From Crocinitomicaceae bacterium (GTDB lineage: Bacteria > Bacteroidota > Bacteroidia > Flavobacteriales_D > Crocinitomicaceae), in NCBI GenBank assembly GCA_022447585.1, contig JAKVAR010000006.1, positions 248,001-312,000 of the forward strand: a stretch of DNA of 64,000 nucleotides, in the 5' to 3' direction. Both the position numbers and the translations under genes were made by a program. Numbering within the stretch: the stretch's first letter is position 1; every line of letters begins with the position of its first letter. The notes beneath the pieces were generated by a model that was not told the DNA's origin, did not search any database, and worked only from the letters and a program-made list of their open reading frames with translations. This document shows positions 1 through 8,658 of this stretch, in pieces.

Positions 1-168
1 GCTCAGCACTATTTTTTTTGATTTCAAATGTAAAATCACCTCATCCGTTAGCATATCAATAAAATAGAAAAGCAGGATAAAATATAAACTCCAATCCCAT
101 AAAAAGAATCCACAAATTGGAATTAAAGCATCAGAAGCTAACTGTACATACTTCGGGTCTACTTTCAT
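1..168 (-). CDS. Membrane protein of unknown function, N-terminal part only
   Basis: The frame opens with an ATG at 166-168 and runs off the left edge of the window after 56 residues. Residues 1-12 are polar (MKVDPKYVQLAS) and are followed by a long aromatic and aliphatic stretch around residues 14-40, with Trp and Phe clusters, which reads as one or two membrane segments. The ATG overlaps the stop codon of the upstream TPR gene as TAATG, so the two genes are translationally coupled and probably form one operon. I do not recognise the family and only the N-terminus is visible. Confidence 0.75.
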   Translation of the reverse strand, partial: MKVDPKYVQLASDALIPICGFFLWDWSLYFILLFYFIDMLTDEVILHLKSKKIVLS

Positions 169-1175
169 TACCTCATACTTTCAGCTTCTTTCCTTGACAA
201 TTCAAAATCTGGGTTATATTGAAGTGCTTTCGCAAAAGATTGTAGTGCTTGTGTTTTCATATTTTGATCTTTATAACACAAACCCAAATTATGCCAAGAT
301 TCAACATGTCGTGGTTCTGTTTTAAGAGCACTTTTATAATAATAGATAGCACTATCTATATCTTCCAATTCAAATTGTTTAATATATCCTTGATGAAACA
401 ATCCGCGGTTTACATAAAAATCAGATGTGTCAGAAGCCATTTCACGGTATAAGTTAACGGCCTCTTCTATTTGCCCATGACTTTGCTTAGCAAAAGCTAG
501 TTGATATCTAATTTCTTGTATGTTTGGTTTTAGTTCCAAAGCTGTTGTAAAGTATTCCACACATAAAGGATCGTTTTCTGCTTGATACATCTGACCTAAA
601 AAGAAGTAAGCCTCAAAAAACTCAGGATCTTGCTGGATTGCTGTTTGGTATGAAGATTTCGCCAATTCCATATTTCCAATTTGACGGTAGGTTGTTCCTT
701 TTAAAACATAAGCATTTCTATACTTAGGGTCAATACGAAGAGCTTCATTTATATATTGAAATGTTTTTTCAAAATCTTGTTGGTAGTTGAATGTAGCAGC
801 TAAACCAACAAGAGCTCTTAAGTTTTTTGGCTGTGCTTTAACTACCTTCTTGTAATTGCTTTGAGCAATAGCAACATCTTCAACACTTCTCGCTTCCCTA
901 TTATTTAAAACCTCTGCATAAAGAAGCCTTGAATTAATGTTATTTGAATCTATTCTAAAGGCCTTTGCTGCGTCGTTCATTGCGATATCATACTCATATG
1001 AATCCAACAACTTATTCCCTCTTTCAATTAATAATTCAACACTATCCGGAAACTGTATTATTAAACTATCTAAATCTCGAGGACCCTCAACTACAACATC
1101 AACTGTTTCTTCACAGCTAGACATAGTAAATATGAAAACTGTTACCAAATAAATCTTAAATACAAAAAATCTCAT
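168..1175 (-). CDS. TPR-repeat lipoprotein
   Basis: This 335-residue protein starts with a lipoprotein signal whose lipobox ends MSSC near residue 21, so it is predicted to be lipid-anchored in the envelope. From about residue 35 to the end it is built of tandem tetratricopeptide repeats, with the usual pattern of small and aromatic residues (for example A.....YYKSALKTEP and W.NLGLCY). TPR solenoids act as protein-binding scaffolds; no partner can be named. A TAAATTTG promoter -7 motif lies only five bases before the ATG. The stop overlaps the start of the next membrane protein gene (TAATG). Confidence 0.85.
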   Translation of the reverse strand: MRFFVFKIYLVTVFIFTMSSCEETVDVVVEGPRDLDSLIIQFPDSVELLIERGNKLLDSYEYDIAMNDAAKAFRIDSNNINSRLLYAEVLNNREARSVEDVAIAQSNYKKVVKAQPKNLRALVGLAATFNYQQDFEKTFQYINEALRIDPKYRNAYVLKGTTYRQIGNMELAKSSYQTAIQQDPEFFEAYFFLGQMYQAENDPLCVEYFTTALELKPNIQEIRYQLAFAKQSHGQIEEAVNLYREMASDTSDFYVNRGLFHQGYIKQFELEDIDSAIYYYKSALKTEPRHVESWHNLGLCYKDQNMKTQALQSFAKALQYNPDFELSRKEAESMR

Positions 1176-1180
1176 GGTTA

Positions 1181-1188
1181 CAAATTTA
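1181..1188 (-). promoter_or_regulatory. Promoter -7 element (TAAATTTG) of the TPR gene
   Basis: The minus strand reads TAAATTTG, a perfect match to the Bacteroidota -7 consensus TAnnTTTG, with five bases between its G and the ATG at 1175. No good TTTG -33 element at the usual distance is seen. Transcription would start at or next to the start codon. Confidence 0.45.
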
Positions 1189-1273
1189 TTCGAATTTTTC
1201 GGACTCTTGTCAACAGAGTAGTATATCTGTAATACGGATTAATATATCAACAACTTATTTTATAGAAATTTCG

Positions 1274-1281
1274 TATTTTTG
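1274..1281 (+). promoter_or_regulatory. Promoter -7 element (TATTTTTG) of the small CSQC protein gene
   Basis: TATTTTTG matches TAnnTTTG perfectly and sits four bases before the ATG at 1286, leaving almost no room for a leader. No clear -33 element is visible. Confidence 0.4.
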
Positions 1282-1285
1282 TAAC

Positions 1286-1534
1286 ATGAAAAACTGGAAT
1301 AAAGTAACCCTGATTTTCGCAGTATTAATGATCACAGATTTTGTGTTTGGGCAAGGATGTTCTCAATGTAAGTTATTGGCTGAACAAGGAAGTGAACTGG
1401 ACGAAGCTTCTTTTGGCACCAATATCAATTACGGCATTCTCTACCTTATGGCAATGCCCTACATTATCATCTTTTTTATTTTTAGAAAAAAGATAATTCA
1501 ATTCATTAAAAGAAAGTTCGATCGCCCGGTTTAG
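1286..1534 (+). CDS. Small secreted or membrane protein with a CSQC motif
   Basis: An 82-residue protein with a cleavable-looking signal peptide (residues 1-22, ending VFGQ), then a short exported segment starting GCSQCKLL with a CxxC pair, then one hydrophobic segment (about 51-66) and a strongly basic tail with several Lys and Arg. The predicted topology puts the CxxC outside and the basic tail in the cytoplasm. It has its own promoter-like motif and is convergent with the porP/sprF-like gene, sharing two bases of the stop codons (TTA/TAG). The function is unknown; a redox or metal-binding role is only a guess from the CxxC. Confidence 0.7.
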   Translation: MKNWNKVTLIFAVLMITDFVFGQGCSQCKLLAEQGSELDEASFGTNINYGILYLMAMPYIIIFFIFRKKIIQFIKRKFDRPV

Positions 1535-2571
1535 AATCGTCTTGCTCTGGTTTTAAATAACGAATGGTCTAAGTTAGTATAGGCCAAAGAAAATTCTAGC
1601 GATCCTCCACTATTCGCTCTTCTTAATGTAGAAACCGTGACATCATAAGAAATTCCAAAATGGAAACCTTTCCAATCTAACACAACTGTTGGAATTACAG
1701 CATCTTTAAATCTTGCATAGCATCCTATACCTATGAAGGCATCTTGTGTGTTTCCTGTAATCTTGGTTGAATTCTGAAAGCGATATTTCATAATAAACCC
1801 TAATAGACTTTCATAGTGCCCCCCTTGCACAAACTGAACGAAGTTAGCCTCAATTCCTAATGGCTGGCCTACAAAATCAGATTCAATTCCTATATTTCCA
1901 ACATATTTTCTTTGTAAGAAGTCTGAGGACCCATCTATATATTTCATTTTAGGTTGATTCAAGTGAAATCCTGCGATACCTAACTTAAATTTAAAATCAT
2001 TGTCGCGCGCAAAAGAACTTTTACCACCGTCAAAAACATAATATATTCCCGCTGAAGCATCTATATAGACGAATGAATTTAGTGTGTTTTGCTCACCGCT
2101 ATTTACAGTTGGGTTAAATGTTGACCCATCCCATTGATTCATAAATGTAACACCCCTTAAATCCGCTTTTCTAGAACCAAACCCACCTTGAACTCCGGCA
2201 GAAATAATATGTCCTGATCTTCCCATTGGTAGAATCCCGCTTAATGTAATTGAACCGGTTTGATTACCAAAATTCGAATCACCTCCAATATCATTGAAGA
2301 ACATTACACCCAGTCCTAAATGAGCCTTATCATTTAAGTGGCTTTTACCAATATTAACATCAGCAGAGATTGCTGTAGTCATGAATTGAGTTTGCGCCCC
2401 TAACCATTGATTTCTATGGTTAATAGTTGCTCTTTCCCAACCATCAAAAACTCCAGCAGCTCCCGGGTTTATAAACAGTGGCGTTTGAGAAGACTGTGCG
2501 AAATGCAAATCCTGCCCGAAAACCCCAGACCCTAATAATAAACTAAATACTGCTATCGAAAACTTCCTCAT
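1531..2571 (-). CDS. PorP/SprF family type IX secretion membrane protein
   Basis: This 346-residue protein has a signal peptide ending in VFGQ, then the family hallmark near the mature N-terminus: DLHFAQSSQTPLFINPGAAG, followed by a motif resembling R.QW. The rest is beta-barrel-like, with alternating hydrophobic strands and a terminal aromatic (RRF). In Flavobacteriia such proteins sit in the outer membrane and help secrete or anchor a specific large T9SS cargo encoded next door; SprF with SprB is the known example. Here the upstream gene, one base away, encodes a 961-residue cargo with a type B sorting domain, which fits that pairing. The porP versus sprF subtype cannot be decided. Confidence 0.9.
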   Translation of the reverse strand: MRKFSIAVFSLLLGSGVFGQDLHFAQSSQTPLFINPGAAGVFDGWERATINHRNQWLGAQTQFMTTAISADVNIGKSHLNDKAHLGLGVMFFNDIGGDSNFGNQTGSITLSGILPMGRSGHIISAGVQGGFGSRKADLRGVTFMNQWDGSTFNPTVNSGEQNTLNSFVYIDASAGIYYVFDGGKSSFARDNDFKFKLGIAGFHLNQPKMKYIDGSSDFLQRKYVGNIGIESDFVGQPLGIEANFVQFVQGGHYESLLGFIMKYRFQNSTKITGNTQDAFIGIGCYARFKDAVIPTVVLDWKGFHFGISYDVTVSTLRRANSGGSLEFSLAYTNLDHSLFKTRARRF

Positions 2572-2572
2572 C

Positions 2573-5458
2573 CTACTTCACTAAAGTTATATTTCCTGAC
2601 CTTAACTCTCCTTCTCCATTCATGTATACAGCCTCAAGAACGTAAGCATAAACACCTGCGCTCAATGCCACTCCATTCAGTGTTCCATCCCATTCAAAAC
2701 CTTTTTCACTAGTAACTAACATTCTGTTACCCCAACGGTCGTATAATGAGAATGTAAATGATAAAACATCTTTACCTACAATAATTGTATACGTATCATT
2801 ATTACCATCTCCATTTGGTGAGAATCCAGTAGGCACGTGAATTCCATTTACACAATCTATCCCAGTAGCATTTGGACTACAAGCATCTAATGGATTCGAT
2901 CCATTGTTAACCTCGTCACCGTCTGATATTCCATCTCCATCTGTATCTGGATTATTAGGGTCCGTTCCTAAAACACCTTCCTGGGCATCAGTTAAACCAT
3001 CACCATCTGTATCAATTTGACAAGATGGGTCAGAATCGTCTGGATCACATGGGTTAAAAGGATCTGTTCCATTTGCAATTTCATCAATATCTAAGAATCC
3101 ATCACCGTCACAATCAGAACCAGAAGTAATTGGCATAGTAATAGAACTAACTAAATAAGAGCAAGGGTCATTTGGATCTGTGCCATCAGTTGCTTCGATT
3201 GTATCCTCAACACCATCATCATCTGTATCTAAGTCAGGACCATCAACAATAAACACCGCTATAACACTATCTGGAGCCGTGAGCGAAATTCCATTAGTAT
3301 CCTCTGTAATTGCACCAGACATCGGTCCAACAACATACTCCCAGTGATCAAATAAATACCCTGGTTCAGGTTGAGCAATCGTTATTGTTTCAATGCCTCC
3401 ATAATAAGATGTTGTCCATGGATAAGTTGGTGCCCAAACCGAGTTTACTTTAATTGTACCCGAAGCTGCAGGATCAACATCAAAAGTCACATCATAAGGT
3501 CCCTCCAAATCATAGCAGTCAATCAACCCTTGTTCTAAGGCCAAACATCTTTGATCAATAAAATCTCGCATAGCTTGTACATTTGCCTGCCAACCAGCAA
3601 GAGAACCACCCCATCTATTCACTTGACCTGTCATTTCAGGAGTAAGAATATTTATCATACTATCAAGTAACTGATTCATATAATCGCAAGAAAAGTATGT
3701 ATTAACAAGATCCACATAACGTGTAATGTAATACTGTTCAACCATAGGGTTTTCTGCAATTAATTTTTCAAGAATGTCAGTATGTCCTTGACCACCAGGG
3801 TCTGGCAAGTTTTCTGCGTTACAAGGGTCAGCATTTGCTGAAGGGTCTGGAATTCCTGTATAATTCGTATAATGCCCAAAAGTGGCATCCATATCCCAAA
3901 GCACATATCTCCATTTTTTCTTTTGTCCAGCTGGATCCATTCCTCTCCACCAAGCCGTATTCCAGTTTAACCAATCTTGATTTACCACATACGAATTAAA
4001 CATGAAGTAGTCTGCCAATGACGCCCATTTTAACTGTGATTTTGCATAATCAAAATCTGGACCAGGAGCCATGTTATTATTCATAATGAAATTAACCAAA
4101 GCATCCCAATCAGCTTGTGAATTTGGAGCTCCATACTCTTCCCAAGTACCCCCCCAAGTTTTTAAATATTGTATATTGTATTTGTCTTGTTGGTAATAGT
4201 ATTTAGTATAATCATGATCATCCGCTTTTTCACGAATCTCATATACTCCCCAATATTCTCCATTTAGATAAACAACTGCTGGTCTCCAAGTTCTTTCATC
4301 TAACAGCATATCAGCTCTGTCCGATAAAGTATGAATAAACGCATCACGAATATGGGCTCCCCCTGGCTCAAACGGATAGTTATCACTTGCCCCAGGTTTA
4401 AGAATTACACGTTGAAAATTATCTCTTGATTTCTCTGGGAAAATTTGATGATCCAAACCGTCCGTATAACCAAACTGGTCTTTCATAATGAAATCAAAAC
4501 CTCTTTGATCATATGCCCAAGAATCATTTCCGTGTTTGTTAAAATTACCATCACCTTTATCAATAAAGGCGCCGTTTTGTTCAAATAACTCAAATGAACC
4601 TACTTTGTTAGCGTTACCTCCCCAACCACCTTGGTTACCATTTGCAATTAAATCAAAAAGTTCATCTCCACAAACCGAGACAACAGGCACTGTATGAGTT
4701 ACGCCAATAAAATATGTGTTTGTTTCTACAAAGCTGGCTTCATTAGCATCAAAAGCTGCCGCTCGAATCACAGTGGTTGTAGAAACATTAATTGGGCCTG
4801 AATATGCTGTGGAACTAGCATTAGGTTCTGTACCATCTGTCGTATATCGAATTGTTGCCGCAGGATTTGCACAACTTATAGCTACATTTTGCGCACCCGC
4901 ATAAAAACCTGATGCAATACTCATTGTAGGTTTTGGTTCATAAAAGTTCTGCGCTCCAACATTTGCCGCATTAGGTGTTGGGGTTGTAAATAACTTCCAA
5001 TCAACGGCACCATCTGTAGATCTACCGACAGAATGGTCCTTCTTCGTTAAATGTACTATTTTTATAGAGTCAATTACATTCCCTAAATTGTTTGCTAAAA
5101 TAATCCAATCATTTTGAGTTTGCTTTAAGGTAAAGTTAGGATGCAGCTCGCCTCCCATTGTCGTATTTCTTCCAGAGCCAACAACCATTAAGTAACCATT
5201 AGCAGGAATTGTACCACTAGGTATTGCCCATTTGGTTAAATTCGAAGATTTATCAGAAAGAAAATAACCTGTTAAGTCAACCGCAGCTCCAGTACCATTA
5301 TAAATTTCAACCCAATCTTCATTTTCACCAAAGGCGTCTGTATGTATGTTTAGGTTTGAACAAGAATACTCGTTGATAACAATTTGAGCATTTATATTAA
5401 AGCCAACAAATAATGCGGCCAATGCAAATGCAATTTTCAACAAAGATGAACGTTTCAT
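2573..5458 (-). CDS. Large CotH-kinase-like T9SS cargo with lamin-tail, chitobiase-type and CHU_C domains
   Basis: A 961-residue secreted protein. In order: signal peptide (1-24); a lamin-tail domain (about 25-150, with NEYSCSN, DWVEIYNGTG and GYFLSD); a chitobiase C-terminal-like fold (about 175-250, ATIRYTTDGTEP); a CotH domain (about 260-620, with LNGEYWGVYEIREKADDHDY and WDMDATFG, the latter resembling the metal-binding Asp motif of CotH kinases); a beta domain; thrombospondin type 3-like Asp-rich calcium repeats (about 745-860); and a C-terminal CHU_C/type B sorting domain starting PTGFSPNGDGNND. CotH proteins are atypical kinases in spore formers; the substrate here is unknown. It is one base upstream of the PorP/SprF gene, which probably serves its secretion. 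Confidence 0.9.
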   Translation of the reverse strand: MKRSSLLKIAFALAALFVGFNINAQIVINEYSCSNLNIHTDAFGENEDWVEIYNGTGAAVDLTGYFLSDKSSNLTKWAIPSGTIPANGYLMVVGSGRNTTMGGELHPNFTLKQTQNDWIILANNLGNVIDSIKIVHLTKKDHSVGRSTDGAVDWKLFTTPTPNAANVGAQNFYEPKPTMSIASGFYAGAQNVAISCANPAATIRYTTDGTEPNASSTAYSGPINVSTTTVIRAAAFDANEASFVETNTYFIGVTHTVPVVSVCGDELFDLIANGNQGGWGGNANKVGSFELFEQNGAFIDKGDGNFNKHGNDSWAYDQRGFDFIMKDQFGYTDGLDHQIFPEKSRDNFQRVILKPGASDNYPFEPGGAHIRDAFIHTLSDRADMLLDERTWRPAVVYLNGEYWGVYEIREKADDHDYTKYYYQQDKYNIQYLKTWGGTWEEYGAPNSQADWDALVNFIMNNNMAPGPDFDYAKSQLKWASLADYFMFNSYVVNQDWLNWNTAWWRGMDPAGQKKKWRYVLWDMDATFGHYTNYTGIPDPSANADPCNAENLPDPGGQGHTDILEKLIAENPMVEQYYITRYVDLVNTYFSCDYMNQLLDSMINILTPEMTGQVNRWGGSLAGWQANVQAMRDFIDQRCLALEQGLIDCYDLEGPYDVTFDVDPAASGTIKVNSVWAPTYPWTTSYYGGIETITIAQPEPGYLFDHWEYVVGPMSGAITEDTNGISLTAPDSVIAVFIVDGPDLDTDDDGVEDTIEATDGTDPNDPCSYLVSSITMPITSGSDCDGDGFLDIDEIANGTDPFNPCDPDDSDPSCQIDTDGDGLTDAQEGVLGTDPNNPDTDGDGISDGDEVNNGSNPLDACSPNATGIDCVNGIHVPTGFSPNGDGNNDTYTIIVGKDVLSFTFSLYDRWGNRMLVTSEKGFEWDGTLNGVALSAGVYAYVLEAVYMNGEGELRSGNITLVK

Positions 5459-5620
5459 GTGTATGTAGTTTTAGTTGAAACATGGTTTAAAATGAGACCA
5501 CGCTATATCAATATTAAGAATTTTAAAACAATATTGTATATTCGTAACGAAGAAACTACGTAAATGGTTGAATTGCTATACACCTGTTTCTCAACTCAAC
5601 AAAAAATTAAACATCAAACT

Positions 5621-6007
5621 ATGAAGGTCTTTTTTATAATTGTATTATCCATTTTTACTTTAACATCATTGAACTCATGTAAAAAGGTTGAGGGGCCTGG
5701 TGGAGCCGCTACAATTAAAGGTCATATTTTGAAAGAAAAAATGATTGCTGGACAAGCATATTTTCACGATGCTGCCGATGAAGACGTTTATTTAATCTAC
5801 GGAAACGAAGACTCCTTCTACGATGACGATATTAAAACATCGTATGATGGAACTTTTGAGTTTAATTATTTAGAAGAAGGGAATTATCAGTTTTTTGTTT
5901 ATTCTGATTGTCCAACTTGTTTAAGTGGTGATACAATTATTAAACAAGATATTTTAATTGGAGAGAAGAAAGAAGTTGTTGATTTAGGAACTATTACAAT
6001 TCAATAA
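5621..6007 (+). CDS. Small lipoprotein with a carboxypeptidase-regulatory-like beta domain
   Basis: I place the start at the ATG at 5621 rather than an upstream ATG at 5564, because it yields a textbook lipoprotein signal (MKVFFIIV...LNSC). The 128-residue product has a beta-sandwich-like body with GAATIKGHI near the start and DGTFEFNYLEEGNYQFFVYSD, which resembles the carboxypeptidase regulatory-like or transthyretin-like fold. A CPTC motif occurs near residue 100. The stop overlaps the ATG of the following DUF2490 gene (TAATG), so the two are coupled and may act together at the outer membrane. No specific function is known to me. Confidence 0.8.
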   Translation: MKVFFIIVLSIFTLTSLNSCKKVEGPGGAATIKGHILKEKMIAGQAYFHDAADEDVYLIYGNEDSFYDDDIKTSYDGTFEFNYLEEGNYQFFVYSDCPTCLSGDTIIKQDILIGEKKEVVDLGTITIQ

Positions 6008-6660
6008 TGAGAGGTTTATTATTGTTCCTTTTTCTTAATTTTTCTTTTATTTCTATCTCCCAGGATGATTTCATGGTATGGACAGAAATTGGAGCAAAAG
6101 GGAAAATTGTAAAAAATTTAGGATGGAAAATGGACATAAATACTCGATTTATTCCTGGTGTCCAAACTTTTTTTCCTCAAGTAGGACTTAGCTATAAAGC
6201 CACCAAATGGTTTAAAACATCTGCTGAGTATCGCTTTATTATTGATAAAAACAAATATGGAAATTTTAAGGCTTCCAATAGGTTAAACTTCAATCTTGGT
6301 TTTAAGCATGATATTAAGCGATTCTATGGGAGTATGCGTTTAAGATATCAATATGCCTTCGATCGTGTAAACTCAGAAGAATATGACGGGGATTTCGATC
6401 AGGCATTTCGTTTTAAGCCGGCTATCGAATATAAAATTAGAAAGAGTCGTTTTATTCCTGGAATTAGCGCTGAATGGTTTTTAAACCCATCATATGGTCC
6501 AAAACAAGGGTTTACTAAAATAAGAATTGCTGTTGGAACCGTTATAGAGCTAAAAGGACCTCAAGAACTATCAATTAAGTATCAACTCGATAAAAAGTTC
6601 AGAGATTATGGTGCACCAAAACGCCACGTTATCTCTTTAGGATATAGTTATAAGTTTTAA
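6007..6660 (+). CDS. DUF2490 family outer-membrane beta-barrel protein
   Basis: A 217-residue protein with a signal peptide ending SISQ, followed by alternating strands rich in Tyr, Arg and Lys (KTSAEYRFIID, RLRYQYAFDR) and ending in an aromatic-rich strand (YSYKF) typical of outer-membrane barrels. The pattern WTEIGAKGK and LGWKMDINTRF fits DUF2490. The molecular function of this family is unknown. It is coupled to the lipoprotein gene upstream. Its stop codon directly abuts the stop of the convergent gldH gene, with no intergenic base for a terminator. Confidence 0.85.
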   Translation: MRGLLLFLFLNFSFISISQDDFMVWTEIGAKGKIVKNLGWKMDINTRFIPGVQTFFPQVGLSYKATKWFKTSAEYRFIIDKNKYGNFKASNRLNFNLGFKHDIKRFYGSMRLRYQYAFDRVNSEEYDGDFDQAFRFKPAIEYKIRKSRFIPGISAEWFLNPSYGPKQGFTKIRIAVGTVIELKGPQELSIKYQLDKKFRDYGAPKRHVISLGYSYKF

Positions 6661-7128
6661 CTACTTTTTTGCTTTCTCTACTCGGAAACCGAGGTCTAAA
6701 ACCTCATCAATTTCTGATTCAGTAATTCCTTGCTCTAGAGTAAACTTGTATTTACCAGCTAATGGTAATTTACGGCTTTTAAAATACAGTGGCGTTTCAA
6801 CGACTGTTCCTGTTTTGTTTCCTATCCATGAACCATCTGGGTTGGTAATCATAATTTCAAACGGCTCTCTTGCTGAAGCCCCATCAGGAGACTCTGTTTT
6901 CATGAATATCCACAAATTGTTGTATTTATAGTCTGTTGTTGTTCTTAAAGAAAGTGTAAAATCATACTCTTGATTTATGTCGACAACCTCGACATTATAC
7001 TCTGGTTTTACATTTTGTTCCCAAGTCATTCCATCAAAAGAGTACACTTTTTCAAAAATAGGTTGATCTCCACAAGAAGTCAAAATCAGCCCCAACATGA
7101 ATACAAACAAACTAATCTGCTTTCTCAT
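6661..7128 (-). CDS. gldH: Gliding motility lipoprotein GldH
   Basis: This 155-residue protein has a lipoprotein signal (lipobox LTSC at about 16-19). Its body matches GldH as I know it, including the early F.K.YSFDG.TW segment, DFTLSLRTTTDYKYNNLWIF and the C-terminal ES..I..VLDLGFRVEK. In Flavobacterium GldH is required for gliding and for type IX secretion function. Its start lies inside the 3' end of ricT (17-base overlap) on the same strand, in the conserved order holB-ricT-gldH. The length is normal for the family. Confidence 0.9.
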   Translation of the reverse strand: MRKQISLFVFMLGLILTSCGDQPIFEKVYSFDGMTWEQNVKPEYNVEVVDINQEYDFTLSLRTTTDYKYNNLWIFMKTESPDGASAREPFEIMITNPDGSWIGNKTGTVVETPLYFKSRKLPLAGKYKFTLEQGITESEIDEVLDLGFRVEKAKK

Positions 7129-8548
7129 TTTTGTTCGGTGGTTTTCGTTTATTTGGTCTTTTTCTTCTATTATTTTGTTTAGGCTTTACCGCACCATCTA
7201 TTTTTGTGTTTTCGCTCTGTTTACTGTTTGAGTTAGCCTTTTTAGGCTGAACTGATTTTTTACTTAATTGATCCTTAGGTTTATTCGCTTTTTGTGCTGG
7301 TTTTCCTTTACTTTTTAGGTTCGCACTTTTTCCTTTTGGTTTAAGGTTTGAATTTCCCTTTTTAGGCTGTCCTTCACGCGAATTTTTAGGCTGATTAGGT
7401 CTGTTTCCTCTGTTTTGATTGTTAGCTCCTTTCTTTGTTGGGCGCTTTTTCTTTTTCTTCTTAAAGGCATGTTCAAAACGATTTAAACTATCTTGACCTA
7501 CAACATTCGTATAATCTGGCTCGTCTACAACAACGACTTCCATAAAATCTTTTAAATCCGCAGGTTTTTTACCCTCCTTATTCATTTTTATAACCTCTCG
7601 GACCCGCTCTGGCTTCATTGGAATTAACCCTGAAGCAAAATCTCCTTCATAGGCGTACCACATTTCTTGCTTAAAGACATCAGTTTTGATATGAATTGCT
7701 GTTCCTTTTTCTGTTCTTAATTTCAGATCTCCTTTCGGGAATGCTTTCATTGCATCCAGGTACATATCTAATTCATAATTCAAACAGCACTTTAGCTTAC
7801 CGCATTGTCCTGCTAATTTCTGAGGGTTTAATGATAGTTGTTGATATCGAGCTGCTGATGTAGATACTGATCTAAAGTCGGTTAACCAGGTAGAACAACA
7901 AAGTTCTCGTCCACAAGAACCTATTCCACCTAAACGAGAAGCTTCTTGTCTTGAGCCAATTTGGCGCATCTCAATACGAATCTTAAACTCATTCGCCATA
8001 TCGCGAATTAATTGTCTAAAATCAACTCGACCCTCTGCCGTATAATAAAACGTCGCTTTAGTTAAATCCGCTTGGTATTCAACATCTGAAATCTTCATCT
8101 GTAGTCCAAGATTTACCGCAAGTGTTCTTGATTTATACATCACTTCTTTTTCTAAAGAACGTGCTTTTATCCACTTGTCAATATCCTCTTGTTCAGCTAC
8201 TCGCTTTATTTTTTTAGCCTCCATAGGTTTAAACCCAGGAGCTTTCTTTCTTACTTGTATTCTCGCTAGTTCTCCAACAACAGAAACTACTCCAACATCT
8301 TGGCCCGGGGAGCCTTCAACTACTAAAACATCGCCCGCTTGGAGCGCGGCGTTCTTTGTATTTCTGTAGAATTCCTTACGGCTATTTTTAAACCTGACTT
8401 CTACTATATCATATGGAGTTTGACCACCTGGTAACGCCACGTTAGCCAACCAGTCATATACTTCTAATTTGTTGCAACCGCCAGAACTACAAGTACCATT
8501 GTTTTTACATCCTTTTGGAGTTCCTACTCCACAATTGGTACAGCCCAT
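7112..8548 (-). CDS. ricT: PSP1-domain protein RicT/YaaT
   Basis: A 478-residue protein of the PSP1/RicT family. The N-terminus carries five cysteines (C3, C6, C14, C20, C25). The PSP1 core (roughly 40-330) has the family motifs SCGRELCCSTW and GQCGKLKCCLNYE, cysteines that in Bacillus RicT take part in Fe-S binding. The core includes YTAEGRVDFRQL. In Bacillus RicT works with RicA and RicF in RNA maturation; the role in Bacteroidota is not established. The last 120-130 residues form a very basic, low-complexity tail of Lys, Asn, Pro and Gln, plausibly nucleic-acid binding. It lies between holB and gldH. Confidence 0.88.
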   Translation of the reverse strand: MGCTNCGVGTPKGCKNNGTCSSGGCNKLEVYDWLANVALPGGQTPYDIVEVRFKNSRKEFYRNTKNAALQAGDVLVVEGSPGQDVGVVSVVGELARIQVRKKAPGFKPMEAKKIKRVAEQEDIDKWIKARSLEKEVMYKSRTLAVNLGLQMKISDVEYQADLTKATFYYTAEGRVDFRQLIRDMANEFKIRIEMRQIGSRQEASRLGGIGSCGRELCCSTWLTDFRSVSTSAARYQQLSLNPQKLAGQCGKLKCCLNYELDMYLDAMKAFPKGDLKLRTEKGTAIHIKTDVFKQEMWYAYEGDFASGLIPMKPERVREVIKMNKEGKKPADLKDFMEVVVVDEPDYTNVVGQDSLNRFEHAFKKKKKKRPTKKGANNQNRGNRPNQPKNSREGQPKKGNSNLKPKGKSANLKSKGKPAQKANKPKDQLSKKSVQPKKANSNSKQSENTKIDGAVKPKQNNRRKRPNKRKPPNKNEKAD

Positions 8549-8658
8549 TCTAACTTACTTTGGGATAAAAATACACAATATTATCGACGCATAACAACAT
8601 GAAGTTAACGAAGAATTAACCTCTTTTTGTTTAAACCTAAATTTTTTGATGCTTTAAC

